Source of the DNA: Lasiosphaeria ovina
Taxonomy: Eukaryota; Ascomycota; Sordariomycetes; Sordariales; Lasiosphaeriaceae
DNA length: 64,000 nt
Direction of reading: 5' to 3'
Assembly: GCA_033439765.1 (NCBI GenBank)
Contig: JAULSN010000006.1
Span: 930,001-994,000, forward strand
A model generated the notes under the pieces. It did not search any database. It was not told the origin of the DNA and worked only from the letters and a program-made list of their open reading frames with translations. Shown piece by piece: positions 21,275 to 33,574 of this stretch (positions within the stretch are counted from its first letter, which is position 1; each line of letters begins with the position of its first letter). Position numbers and translations under genes: made by a program.

Positions 21275-21743
21275 ATGGTATGTCATGGCTTGTTAAAATA
21301 TAAAACTACCCAATCCCAAATTTGCTTACCCAATTGTTAGGAGAGCCCCCACGAGCACCAGCAGAGCTTGCTTCTGTCGCGCATTATCACAAATGTGGTA
21401 TGCCTTAAGACCCTCCCATTTTAGTTCGCCGTTCAGCCTGCTCATCGCGTTTTTTACAGGAGAAACTCAATGAAGCGATAGTGGTGATGAACAAGGCTCT
21501 CCAGGTGAGATATCCGGTATCCAGTGACAGCTTGGTCGGTTCTTGGTGCTAAGAGGATCGCCTCATGCAGGACATCAACATCCAGAACATGAACATCGAG
21601 CTGGTCGCCCAGATGTTCAAGAACTACCAGTCAAACGTCCTCTTCCACCTCGAGGGTACGTACAACTTGTCTGCTTGCTGCCTTTAGAGCACGTCCAGTA
21701 CTGACACCCAGTAGCCACGGACAATCTGAAAGAGCCAGCATAG
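21275..21743 (+). CDS. DAD4: DASH complex subunit Dad4
   Basis: Five exons: 21275-21277, 21341-21397, 21460-21504, 21571-21655 and 21715-21743, giving 72 aa, exactly the yeast Dad4 length. Dad4 is part of the DASH/Dam1 ring that couples kinetochores to spindle microtubules. The deduced protein begins [16 protein letters not shown], continues [20 protein letters not shown] and ends [16 protein letters not shown], all typical of Dad4. The coding part of exon 1 is the ATG alone, so the initiation codon is split completely from the rest of the protein. Introns are 59-66 nt. No open reading frame of normal size reveals this gene. Confidence 0.96.
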
Positions 21744-22278
21744 ACTTTGGCCGTCGAGGGTGTTGAAGTGTTGTCGTGTGAACGAATCTCAAGAGGCTGG
21801 ACGTTTTAGATATGATCCATTGGTGTCCACAACAGCCTAGTCTGCAAATACAGAACCATAATCATTTCATCTGAGTCTTTACTTCCGAGGTTCGCATTTT
21901 ATACAGAGAACGGAGCAGAGCTTAGCGCTAGCGATGGTGCCCCGCTGTTATTGTCAAGCCAATGCCTGCCAGCTCGAAACTGAAATAGAAGACACGAAGA
22001 CACCGTGCGTCGCATCTCGAGCTCACGGCATTCTTGTACTGTGTATCCGTACTGTGCAATACTGTGAAGTACAGTAAGGTATTCCGCACCTTGGGGATTA
22101 CGGCGCAACATCATCGACAGAAACCCTCGCCTCGCCAACCACACAACCTTACGCAGATGCAATTCGAGGTCGGGCATATCACGCTAGACCTGCAGCGCAA
22201 CACCTGGACCGGAATGCAACCTTTAACAATGCTCCAGTCCTAACACGAAGCACACGCGACTCGGATCCAAACCCAACC
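21744..22278. other. DAD4-ARP5 intergenic region
   Basis: 535 bases holding the DAD4 3' UTR and the ARP5 promoter. It includes a run of CTGT/ACAGT-type palindromic bits near 22035-22075. No gene seen. Confidence 0.5.
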
Positions 22279-24826
22279 ATGGCGCCTTCAGCTCTCGATG
22301 ACATTAACATGGCGGGTCGCCGCGACGCATGGAAGACGCTCCCTTCCCCAAAGCTCCATCCCGTCAGGGAAGCAAAGTTTGAGAAGTACTTGACTCCTCA
22401 GATAGATGGCCACGAGCGCGCCCTTTCCCAGCCAGAGGGCCAGGCCGCCATCGTCATCGACAATGGTAAGAGAGCCTCGCCCCGTCCATCGCATCGCGCG
22501 AAACAGACACCCAGCCACCGCTGACGTATCCAATTGTGCCTTGCAGGCTCGTCAACTGTCCGCGCAGGCTGGTCCTTCGAGGCGAAACCCCGACTCCAGA
22601 TCCCTCCCATCATGGCCAAGTACCGCGACCGCAAGCTCGGCAGGACTTTCTCCTTCGCTGGCCAAGACTGCTACGCCGACACCACGGCGCGCGGCCACAT
22701 CCGCAACGCCTTCGAGGCTGGTACTGGCATCGTGAGCAACTGGGACGTTACAGAACATGTCTTGGATCACGTTTTCATAAAGCTCGGTATGAACGGTGTC
22801 GACGGTGCTATTGACATGCCCATTGTCATGACCGAGGCCGTTGCCAACCTCGCCTACACGAGAAAATGTGAGTTGGTCTCTCTGGGTTGTGGATCTTGCA
22901 TTGAGCCTTGTTTTTTCTGACTTGTTGTCCGCAAAGCAATGACGGAGATCATCTTCGAGTGCTACGGCGCCCCCGCCCTCGTCTATGGGATAGACTCGCT
23001 GTTCTCCTACCGCCACAACAAAGGCAAGACGGGCCTGGTTGTTTCCTCGTCGTACAGCGCCACACACATGATCCCCGTCTACAATTCAAAGCCAATGCTG
23101 GCCCAGGCCATAAGACTGAACTGGGGTGGGTGGCACGCAGCCGAGTACCTGTTAAAATTGATCAAGCTCAAGTACCTCGGCAGCTTCCCGGGCAAGTTGA
23201 ATGCGTCACAGGCCGAGGCTATGGTTCGAGATTTCTGCTACGTCTCAAAGGACTACGACAATGAGCTCGTGCACTACCTTGACTGGACAGGACTTGAGGA
23301 GAGGGAACGCATCGTCCAGTACCCGTACACGGAAGAGGTCATTGTCCAAAAGACAGAGGAGGAGTTGGCGCGGATTACCGAGAGAAAGAAGGAGAGCGGC
23401 CGAAGACTACAAGAACAGGCCGCCAAGATGCGCCTCGAGAGATTGCTGAAGAAGGAACAGGAGCTCGAGTACTATAAGGACGTGCAGCGCAAACTCGTAG
23501 ACCAAAACAAGAAAGAGACGAAGCGCCTGTTGGACGACGCCGAGGTTAAGGACGAGGCTGCGCTAGACCGCATGGTCAAGGATCTCGAGCGGACCATCAA
23601 GAAGGCGCGGACGAAGGACCTAGGAGGCGAGCAAGAGGAGGAGCAAGAGGCCCCCGACTTCAGCCTCCTCGATGTGCCCGACGACCAGCTCGACGAAGCT
23701 GGTATCAAGCAGAAGCGCCAGCAGCGCCTGATGAAATCAAACCACGATGCACGGGCGCGGGCAAAGGCCGAGAAGGAGGCCGAAAAGGCCAGGATAGCAG
23801 AAGAGGCCAGGCTTGACGAGGAACGGAGAACCAACGATCTCGAAGGCTGGCTGGAGGACAAGCGCCAGGCGCGTCTGGCCAAGCTCGCCCTGATAAAGGA
23901 GCGCGACCGGCTCAAGGCAGACTTGGGCAACCGCAAGTCGCTGGCCAGCCAGATTCGCATGAAGAACATCGCGAACCTGGCTTCTGACACGCCGACAGGC
24001 GGCGCAGGAGGTCGCAAGCGCCGCCGCGGGGGCGACGACGACGACTTTGGCGCCGACGACAACGACTGGGGCGTCTACCGCAGCGTGGCTATGGGAGCCA
24101 ACAAGGGCGATAGCGACGACGAGGAGGAGGGCGAGGAGGATCTCGAGGCGTCCGTCAAGGCGCTCGAGCAGGACCTGCTAGAGTACGACAAGGACTTTAC
24201 GTACGAGAACACGCTCGAGGCGCAAAAGGACTGGACCAAGTCGCTGCTGCACGCGTTCCGGTACGGGCCGCGGCCGTTCGACGCGGGTTCGTCGGCCGAG
24301 GCGCACCGCCTGCACCTCAACGTCGAGCGCATCCGCGTGCCCGAGGTCCTGTTCCAGCCCAGCGCCATCGCCGGCATCGACCAGGCCGGCATCGTCGAGA
24401 TGGCCAGCGACATCCTGACGCAGCGCCTGCCCGGCATCACGGGGATCGACCAGAACGATTTCCTGCGCGACATCTTTTTGACGGGCGGCAACACCCTGTT
24501 CCAGAACTTCGACGACCGCCTGCGCACCGCCCTCACCCCGCTGCTGCCCGCCGGCGCCCCGCTCACCATCCGCCGCGCCCAGGACGCCGTCCTCGACGCC
24601 TGGAAGGGCGCCGCCGGTTGGGCCACCACCTCGGACGCCAAGCGGGCCTTTGTCACCAAGGAAGAGTACCAAGAGAAAGGCGCCGAGTATATCAAGGTGA
24701 GTTGTTTCCTGCCGCCCCGCCCCGCCCCGCCCTGACACGTGTCCGGGGGGGAGGACTTGCTGGGTATCAAATTGCTAATGGGTTTTGACTGTACAGGAGC
24801 ATGACATGGGCAATGCATTTAGTTGA
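22279..24826 (+). CDS. ARP5: actin-related protein 5 (INO80 subunit)
   Basis: Four exons: 22279-22465, 22547-22867, 22937-24696 and 24797-24826, giving 765 aa (yeast Arp5 is about 755). Arp5 is a nuclear actin-fold subunit of INO80 and works with Ies6 at the nucleosome. The actin fold starts after residue 60 (IDNGSSTVRAGW, the phosphate-loop region). It is interrupted by a large Glu/Lys/Arg-rich coiled insertion (about residues 290-500) that is typical of Arp5, including acidic DDDD/EEEE runs. The actin fold resumes near 560 (VLFQPSAIAGIDQAGIVEM, then FLTGGNTLFQNF). The last exon codes for only nine residues, EHDMGNAFS. All junctions keep the frame and the introns have CTGAC or similar branch points. 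Confidence 0.97.
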
Positions 24827-25507
24827 AATGTCGTTAGCTTAGCTTAGCGACAGCGGACAGCGGCGGTGCGATGATGATATGCACAAGTGTGTTTTCTTAT
24901 ATCTCTGGAGACGGGCGGGGAAAAAAGGGGGCTTTTGTTTTTATAAACTAAATAAAAATACACCTAGTTTCTGATGATTTGGTACAATTTACATGTGTCT
25001 GCTCCACCACATCAACAGATAAAGAGTCACTAGATATAATGAGGTGAAAATGTATTTTGGCTGGACTGTGCCCGTCTCCAGCGCAGAGCAAAAGGGGCTA
25101 ACTAACTAAACCGGAGTCAAGACACATTGTACAAGAGACAGGTGTAAAGCAAGTAGGATATAAACCTGTACAGCAGCGATAGCCCGCCTATCCCCCAGCC
25201 CTCTCCCCATCTCCCCTCTTAGTCTGCACCGCCCCCCAGCACATGGTCGTCCGCAACAACGCAGGCTGTCAGAAGGAAAAAAAAAGGCAATGCTTCCCCC
25301 ACCACAACGCCAGTCATTGCGGGAAAAGCCCCGTAGATTTCTCGCAGCCCTAAGCCAACCCGAGAGAAAGAAAAGCAAAACGGAAAATTTATAGCCCCTG
25401 CGCCTATGAATAACGCCGTGAGTCTGTGTGTCTGAAATAGAGGGACCAACGCAAAAAAGACGAGAAAAGATTTCCATAAAACAAGATGCCGCCGACTCTG
25501 TTGTAGA
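24827..25507. other. convergent 3' region between ARP5 and the bZIP gene
   Basis: Holds the 3' UTRs of two facing genes. AT-rich at 24930-25060. No gene seen. Confidence 0.55.
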
Positions 25508-26734
25508 CTACATAGCCGCCGCGGGCAGGCTATCAGGACCGCCGTCGGCCTGTAGTTGACGCGTGATTTCCTCGGCCGTCCTGTCGTCGTCGGTGCGGGC
25601 GGAGTGCTCGTAGATCTTGTTGTAGTGATCGCGGGCCTGCATGTGTTCACTGCGGCTCAGGCCAGCCACAGCTTGGGCGGCAACCTCAAGGGGATTTGCT
25701 GGCTGCGCGGCCGCCGGCTGCACAGGTTCGGGAGCTCGCACCGACGTTGGATGCGCCAGGTTAATGTTCGGCGGCGGTTGGGGGAATTCGCCCTGGGCAT
25801 CTAGCAGACGCGATTGTAGATGGATGACATATTCTCTCAGTGTGTAGTTTTCCGTCTGCATCGCCTTATAGCTCGTCTCCATCTCGGCATGGTCGCGCAC
25901 TTGTTGCTCTAGCTTTTTGATATATCCTTCTTTTCGCTGACGAAATGCTCTCTGTGACGTCAAACAGCTCAGTCAGCCGTGTTTATGTAAGACAGTGCGA
26001 TAAATGACAGGCTGAGGCGGCCGGCCAATGCCGGTTGGGGACCGCTTCCGAAGCTCCGACCAAGCTTCTCTCTCGGCCCATCCTCGCCACTTGGCGTGAG
26101 GAACGACATATTGCGATGATTAATCGCCAAGCTTCCCGACAACCCCCTGCCGCCAAACAACTCTCGGATTATCCATACCAGAAAGTCGAATAGAGAGCAG
26201 AAGAGAAGCGTCGGCCACCATAGAGCCCAACCGCAGTTATTTGATGGAGGCACAGTGTTGTCAGTTTACGTACCTGTGCAGCTCTGTTTTGCGCTGCGCG
26301 TTTAGATTGCGACAGTTCGCGCTTTGCTTTCCGGCCATCCGCACCCCCGTCTCCAACATCGACCACGCCCACAACTTGGGCCCCGAGCGTCGTAGGACCA
26401 GACATAGCACCGGATTGATCGGGTGGTGCTGATATGCCAACTGGCATCATACTAGGGACAGGCGGATATCCAGAGCTCGCCGCAGCCGCGTCAAGGCCGG
26501 ATCGCAGTTCTGGGTGGATTTGCGACTCGTTTTGGGTAGCGGGCGCGTGGCTATATCCATGTGGCAGCGAATGCGTAGCTGAGACGGGCGAAGCGTCACT
26601 GCCTCCTTGGCTGTCCGAGGGTGAATGCGAGTGCGAGTGCGAGTGTGTTGCGTAGGGTGCACTCGAATAGGCTATGTGGTCGTTGTGGCTGTTTATTAAC
26701 GAGGGTCCGACAAGATGTTCTCGAGCACTCGGCT
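25508..26734 (-). CDS. KapC-like AP-1/Pap1-type bZIP transcription factor (5' exon unresolved)
   Basis: Two exons are clear: 26734-26274 and 25951-25508. They join as KRAAQNRAAQ|RAFRQRKEGY, a Pap1-type basic region (NRAAQRAFR), followed by a leucine-zipper heptad region. Downstream, YKAMQTENYTLREYVIHLQS and RLLDAQGEFPQPPPNINL resemble the KapC family of Pezizomycotina, nuclear regulators that bind DNA as dimers. The N-terminal part is His/Ser-rich. The frame has no ATG between 26734 and 26450 yet reads as coding. A CTGAC branch point near 26764 and a TATAG acceptor at 26735-26736 imply a further upstream exon that I could not find. If none exists, translation would start at 26450. The intron inside the basic region is 322 nt, much longer than the others here. 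Confidence 0.85.
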
Positions 26735-27091
26735 CTATAGGAGGGGGCCGAAGGCCGGGTCAGTGCACGAAAGGAACAAGTTAGAAGCCGACGGGCTTGG
26801 GGGGGAGGTGGGCAATAAGAGCTTAAAACAGAAAAGAGACACAAGGTGCGAGACAGAATAAGGGCGAGCGAAGGAATAAGAGCGAGCAAATATGTCCGTC
26901 AAATCCGGCGAGAGGCGGCAGGATTCGGAGCTGCAGCTTGCGGTCCCCGAGTCGGCAAGGACGGATGGTCGTGGTGCTGGGAAGCCGAGAAGATATGGGA
27001 AGAGGAACAGCGAACATGAAATAGGGTAGGTAGGGTAGGGGACGGCGTATTATTGGGCGCATACGGCAAGACTTTGACCAGAAGGTGTGCC

Positions 27092-27150
27092 TGTGTGTGT
27101 GTGTGTGTGTGTGTCTGTGTGTCTGTGTGTGTGCGCGCGCGCGCGCGCGC
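27092..27150. repeat. (TG)n-(CG)n alternating purine-pyrimidine tract
   Basis: Nearly 60 bases of TG units with a few TC interruptions, ending in a (GC)8-9 run. Such tracts can adopt Z-DNA. It lies about 360 bases upstream of the last recognised KapC-like exon. Confidence 0.93.
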
Positions 27151-27410
27151 CAGTATGTCTATGGCTTTACGTGCAACAAGATGGATATAAGTCCAATTGC
27201 TCCCCGGCGTCCGCTGGTGCCGCAGTCCTTCCGTCCTGACAGCGGCCGGGGAGCGGCACAGAGAGACCTGCAAGAAATCGTAACTGGGCTGGCCAGCAGT
27301 GCCCGGCTATACACTGCCCTTTCGAGGAATGAGGCGGGCCCAGTTCGACTCGTGTTCCTCTCAGTCCCAGACGGGTTGGGGGTACCCAGATGGTGGTATG
27401 GGGATAAGGG

Positions 27411-27453
27411 ACTTAGAGGCAAGAGACTTAGAGGCAAGAGACTTAGAGGCAAG
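27411..27453. repeat. 15-bp tandem triplicate
   Basis: The unit ACTTAGAGGCAAGAG is repeated almost three times without a mismatch. Confidence 0.95.
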
Positions 27454-30400
27454 CAAGCTCGAGATGCAGGGAACGGTGATGAGCGCAGCTTATTGCGGGT
27501 CGAACTTGCAGACCCAAGCCAGCGACTTACAAGATGCGATGCGGCAGAGCTATGCCCGCTAGCCAGTGAAGAGTTAGGTAAGAAAAGGGCGCCTGGTGGT
27601 TTAAAGAAGGGGGGGGGCGCGTTTGGAGGAGGTGTGGGTGCGGAGGGGCAAGCAAGCATGTAAATGGGAACGCTGGCCGTCTCCTGTTGTGGTACTTTCA
27701 AGCACCCCCAGGGAGAGGGGGGGTGTATGAACAGTAACAGACAAGCTAACGGAGCTGCGGGAATGCGGGATGTTGGGGACCTTCGAGGTTGGTTTATAAG
27801 CAGCCAAGTCCTGCCTCGGCGACAATTTATAGCTTAAAGGACGGAAAGGATGGATACGTGTAATGGATGTAATGATGTACTGGCCAGGGTGCATTTGCGA
27901 AAGCGAGAGGGAACGACCAAATCCGTGACAGTTCCCGGCGCGTGCGACCAACAGCGACCCCGGGACGGACCCAATGGCGGTACTCCGTATCTTGCCGCCA
28001 TTGCCGTCAACTGTTGCTGATGCTGGTGCTGATGCTGAGGGCGATGGGCGATGCTGTTGGTCTCGCAGTGGGTGTTGCTGTGGCCGCCGTTGCGGTCCGC
28101 ATCTCCATGGCTCTCACCGAAAAAAGGACATGAAGAACTTTGGCCCTTGTCTTCTTCCGGCTCGCACCTTGCAATTGCTGGCCGTGGAATGGAATATCAT
28201 ATCCATGGTGGTGACGGAGCCGGGGGAACCTTTGAGAAGGGGTGTAACGCATTTCCTCTGCTGCTGGCTGCTGGCTGCACTGCATTGCACTTGCACTTGC
28301 ACTTGCAATTGCTGCACTGCACTCTCGCGCTCTCTCTGCAATGTTCTGCTCTGCTCCGTTGTGCTCTGCTCCGCTATGCTTTGCCTTGCTATGCTGTACA
28401 TACGCTGCAAGCATCGGGGATATGAATGGAAATGAAATAATGCCACTGACCGTTCTTGAGGCTTGCCATGTTTCTGCGACAGCTGCCCTGACTCAGCAGC
28501 GAGGAAGAGATGGGGTTGCCGCACCTGGTGTTTGAGCCGGATTACTACTACTAGGCTAAGCAGCAGCAATGAGCAGTAGCGGAAGCAGTGGTCTGCAGCC
28601 CACCCACAGCGTCTTATTCGGCGTCAGAAAGCCTAATGGGGTCCGGCAGATAATTTACTGCTGACGACACCTCGAAAGGTGAGGCGACGGGAGCTACGCA
28701 GCAGCTGTCAGCCAACGGTTAGCCCTTTCTGAGCAGTGCAGTGGGTTGCGTAAGCTAGGTGGATTTTGGCTTTGGCTTTGACTTTGGCTCTGTCGGTTTC
28801 TGCAGCACCTCATGATAGGTAGGTAGGTAAGGTATAAATGATGATGACTGAGCCAGGGAAACCTGGAAATGGAAGGCAGGTAACCTGACCTAGGCAGTAG
28901 TAATAAACTGAGGTAAGGTGACAGGGTAGGGTGGCAGTGGGTTTGGAACCGCGATTGACTGGACTGGACTGGATGGACTGGGAGTTTGGCGGGCAAATAC
29001 CTAATTCCGACCGACCTACGGATACAGCAGGATACCAGCACCTGTGGCAATGAAAACCCGCGGCCAACTTTTTGGCATAAATCCGCGTGGCTGGGAGGGG
29101 GGAGGGGGGAGTGGTTTCGGACGACGCGAACGGAAAAGAGCTCGCCGTCGGTGCCGCCTTGTTGCGTGCGGTTCGTGAGGTTTCCCCGTCGGTATGGATG
29201 GATGGATATCCGTATGATGGTATTCAGTATAGTACGTACGTACGTACTCCGTTCCGGCGGACCTGTGGTGTCCAACACGCGTGTCTGGGAAACCTTGACG
29301 AATCGCGAGGCTTGGAAGGACGGTTGACTCAGCAGGGCGGCGGCGATTGATTGATTGATTGATGGCGGCTGGGCTGGGTCGAAGACCTACCTAATAAGCA
29401 GCGCAACGCAATGCACCGCACCACAAGGGAGCGATTGTTCGCCCGCTGCTGGCGACTGTGACTGGACGACTGGCTGCTCACTCACACGCGTGCACCTTCG
29501 AATGCGCGTATTCCTCGGGCCTTGTGGCAACACGAAACCTGACCTCTCGGTATTCCGGTATTCCGGCGCCCTTGGGTTCAGATCGGAACCAAGATGACCT
29601 CGGAGTTCTTTGTCAGATGTTGAATGCTTTGTCAGCAGGCCGGCTTCTTGGGACCTGGGGAGAAGAGATGTCGGGTTTTTCGCGAAAGATGAGAAATGCA
29701 GTGGAGTGGGGTTGAGGGAGGGGGGGCCAGTCCACCACTGCCTCACGCGCGCCTTCCAACACGCAACGCAGCCGCACGCGGAATTCCGCGGTGCTTCCAC
29801 GTGTCCAGTGAGTCCACCTTCGCCTCACCAGAAGACCTAACCCTGAGCCCAGCCCAGTTGGATGAAAGCCCCACCGGCCCTTTTGCTTTTGGTCCCTTCC
29901 ATGAACCCTGTCCCCCAAAGAAACCTTGCAGCTACCCACTTCACAAAGACCTAATCAGGTAAGTGAGATTACGGAATACACAGTTCTACTTCCAAGGTTG
30001 AGTGGTGCTCCTCCCGTCGGCCTTTGCGCTTGGTTTGTTTCCAAATTCCAGAAGAAGTTGAACTCACATTCGCCGTACCACCCCCGCCGAATCCGTTCGC
30101 ATCGACGCAGGAACCTCGATGGCTTGGCAATTGCAGGGCGGCGCATGTGCTGATTCAACACCAAGCCACATCACTCTGTTGGTAATTGCCGGCAATGGAA
30201 ACCGACCTGGCGTTTAAACACCATCCATCTCAGACATTGTATGAACAGCGACAAAAGTCCACAGGCAGCGATACTTGCCTACTCTCTATTTCCCGAACCC
30301 TTAGGTTGGAAGTCCTTCGGGGTGTCATTTCAATCTCCCTGGGGGCACATTGCAAATGCGTTTCTAGGCTGCCTCGCACCTTGCAGCATGGGTGCCAATA

Positions 30401-32267
30401 CGCTGTTCATCGCACATCATTGCGTTTTGTGTTGGGAGCCTCTTCGTACCCCGAACCGAGTACGGGCGGGAGAGTGTGGACAAGCTAAAGAAGCCACCGA
30501 TGGATGGCATTCCGTGCTCCGTACGGATACTTCGTCCGTACTAGACCCCGCCATCCATTCACATACTACACCATGGACAGTCGACACAACCACACAAGTC
30601 AACGGCACACAGCCTTGACACCAACGAGCAAGCCAACAGCCTCAGCATCCAGCGGCGGAAGATGTTGGTTCACGCTAGGTCTGAGCACGGTGCCTCGAGT
30701 CGAGATTGCGGCATCACTTGCCTAACCCGGGTGTCAGTGACAGTCAGTCTGTCAGTCGCTGGCTGCATCGAGTCTTGGAATGCATCAACGGCCGCCACAG
30801 TACAATACATGCTATGCTGTACTAACTACGGTAGTACTGGTAACTTGATCTGGGCCGCCATTTCCGATCTTGGTAACCCCCGGGGGCGTTTGTGCGCGTA
30901 TTGGCGTGGAGTCGTGAAGTCGTGGACGGTTGTGCGATCGAGCACGTGTGCTGTACACTGGGTAAAGGTAGGAACGGACAAGGTACGCACGTTGTACAGA
31001 GTACGTTCTGTCCGTCCTGTCCGTCCTGCCCGCCTCTCTTCTCCGTTTGTTGTCTCTTGTCCAGGTCTAATAACGCGGCAATGGAGTCTACTGTTATTCC
31101 AATTTCTATGTTACCAGTCGCAAATGCTTTCGGCTACCGCTTCTCGATTCCTCCCGCACACCGGCTGCAGGGCAAATGCAGGCCTGATTATCTGAACACT
31201 GAACAGCGGCCGCCACTGTTTGCCCGGCCAGCAGACGATCAGTAATACTTCAGTCATCCGACTTGCCGTGTTTGAACGACCGAGACGTCCTCCGTTCCGA
31301 GTACGTACCTTGCCTACACGTGTCCATCGAGTCCGCACATCCGTTCTGTGTTCGTCCAGACCTGGTTGGGCCGCCGCTCGGCCAGTTAATAACTGCCTTG
31401 ACTAGCAGCAACGGCGGCGGCAAGACCCTGGTCGAGAAAGTCATCAACGATTCGATTCTCTCCAACCATCTTCAATTGTTGTCGATGTTACGTAATATCC
31501 CATACGGCCTGCCGACCTGCCGACCTGCTGCCATGGATGCTGCCTTGTTCATCGTTTCACTTCTCTCTCGTCAGTACTCTTCGTACAGTATGTAGTGTAG
31601 GTCCCGCGATCAAAGTTGTGGACCATGCACGACTGCAACCAAAGGCTGGCAGGGTTACACGACCTGGGGACCAAGATAGACTTCTTCTGCGTGCTTGGGT
31701 GGTTGTGTAACAATGGCTACACTATACCACATACCACGACCGCCAGGGGGCTCACGTACGCAAAATGACGGTAGGGCCTTTACGAACTGCCTTGAGAAGG
31801 TCTGACTAGTCTCACTACGTACTCTGCCGATTACTGCGTGAGGGGATACACAAATTAGCAAGGCTACCTATCCAATTACGTCTGCCTACATGGCCAAGTG
31901 TGTGTGTTAACATATTCCCAATCGGGTAAGTTTTCCTCTTACGTCAAACGGTTTTTGAAGCCACTGAAAGCCACCTCAAGGCACCCCCAACTTTGAAACA
32001 TTGATGTCCCCCAAGACAATGCCTCGGTCCTGCCATGCAAGAATCGAATGGGCCCCTTTCCTTTACGAACAGAGCATAAAAGTAGCTTGGCTACCTAAGG
32101 TATGCCCCGTAGGTGACCACGCACCACCACCCGCTTGCACGCCTCCCCCTCCTATCTTGCCATCTTCGCCGCTCGGCAGGCGCATCGCACATGTGCCGTA
32201 CATAAGAGATGATTAAAAAAAGAAGAGCCTCGATGACTGACAGTCAGCAGTCTCGTAATTCTTCACA

Positions 32268-32291
32268 GGACAAAAAAAAAAAAAAAAAAAA
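32268..32291. repeat. poly(A) tract
   Basis: An A-run of about 20 bases in noncoding DNA. Confidence 0.85.
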
Positions 32292-33042
32292 CGAGCCGTC
32301 CCATTCATCGTGGGCGGTGTTGACGTGATCCAGACAGACAGACAATGGACGGCTCGTTTCACCACATCCACACACATCGCGATTCGCCTCGCGGTCCTTG
32401 ATCCAGGGCGCACGCGGCTGCTCCGTTTTCCGCTAGCCTGCCTGCCTGCCTGTCAGATAAAGCAGCACAACATGGGACACTTTGTATGTTAATTAACCGT
32501 CACGATTACTATTCACATCCTCACCTCAAGTCTCGGTCAGCAGCAAGCAGCATCTTTTGTCGTTCTCGCGGCGTTTCATCAAGGTCAGGCGCCAAAAATT
32601 TGCGTTTTTTGTCGTCGTTCCTTGCCGTTTTATGTTTTCTGCCCCCTTTTTTTGTCCCCACGGAATAGTTCATCTGGCTGGTGGCCAATCCATGGCTCTC
32701 AAGAAGCGACATTTCTCTTACGTCCAGAGAAACGCTTATTTGTCAGATGAGCATGGAGCTGCTGCACGAATCCATGTCTCCCGCCGTCTCAGGCCTTGTT
32801 CTAGCCAAATAAACTTCATGTTGCCGGAACCTTCTCCCCCCCCCCCCCCCAAAACATAGTATGCAGTGTGTGGCGTTTTCTTTAAACTCGTCTGAGTAAG
32901 AAAGCCGATTGTTTGCTCCATCGGGGCATTTTGCCCTCATACAGGGCGGCCATCTTCGGGCACTCTTCCCGAATATTTCCCTTTCGCATCTGCGCGCCGT
33001 CGGAGACAGGCATCTGTGTCGATGGCATGGCTCTTGTTTCAT

Positions 33043-33069
33043 AGACAGACAGACAGACAGACAGACAGG
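33043..33069. repeat. (AGAC)n microsatellite
   Basis: About six and a half AGAC units. It is the reverse complement of the larger TGTC array 370 bases downstream. Confidence 0.93.
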
Positions 33070-33439
33070 CCGGCATTGAAGGCCTGTTGTCGCTCGTTGT
33101 TCTGCGCCATGCCCTCGGTCCCCCGGTTCTTCGTTGTTGGAGGGAACAGAGGGTTTCTGGAACACCAACCGCCGGGCTGCGGCCGCGAGACGGACACCCG
33201 ACGAGACGGACACCTGACGAGACAGACCTCGACTCGTGTCGAGATCCAGAGATCTCTGGGCGGGCAGGCATCACAAGATGCCTTCCCCGTCGTCACCAGA
33301 CCACCCCACCCACAGGAAGGCCAGAGAGGTCGCGGGATCGACAGCACGACACTCCAGGCAGCGACGCAACCCGAGAAAAAGAGCCGTCTCGCAGTATTTG
33401 TCGCCGGCGGCAGTACTGGCGCCAACGAGCCGACTTGTA

Positions 33440-33480
33440 TTGTCTGTCTGTCTGTGTGTCTGTCTGTCTGTCTGTCTGTG

Positions 33481-33573
<93 letters not shown>

Positions 33574-33574
33574 G
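33440..33574. repeat. (TGTC)n microsatellite, about 135 bp
   Basis: More than 30 TGTC units with two short TGTG interruptions. It creates artificial open frames encoding repeating Cys-Leu-Ser-Val on one strand and Asp-Arg-Gln-Thr on the other. Confidence 0.96.

Noticed and set aside
22939..24735. Separate 598-codon gene
   Set aside because: It is exon 3 of ARP5 read from an internal Met and through the last donor site; the actin-fold start lies in the two upstream exons.
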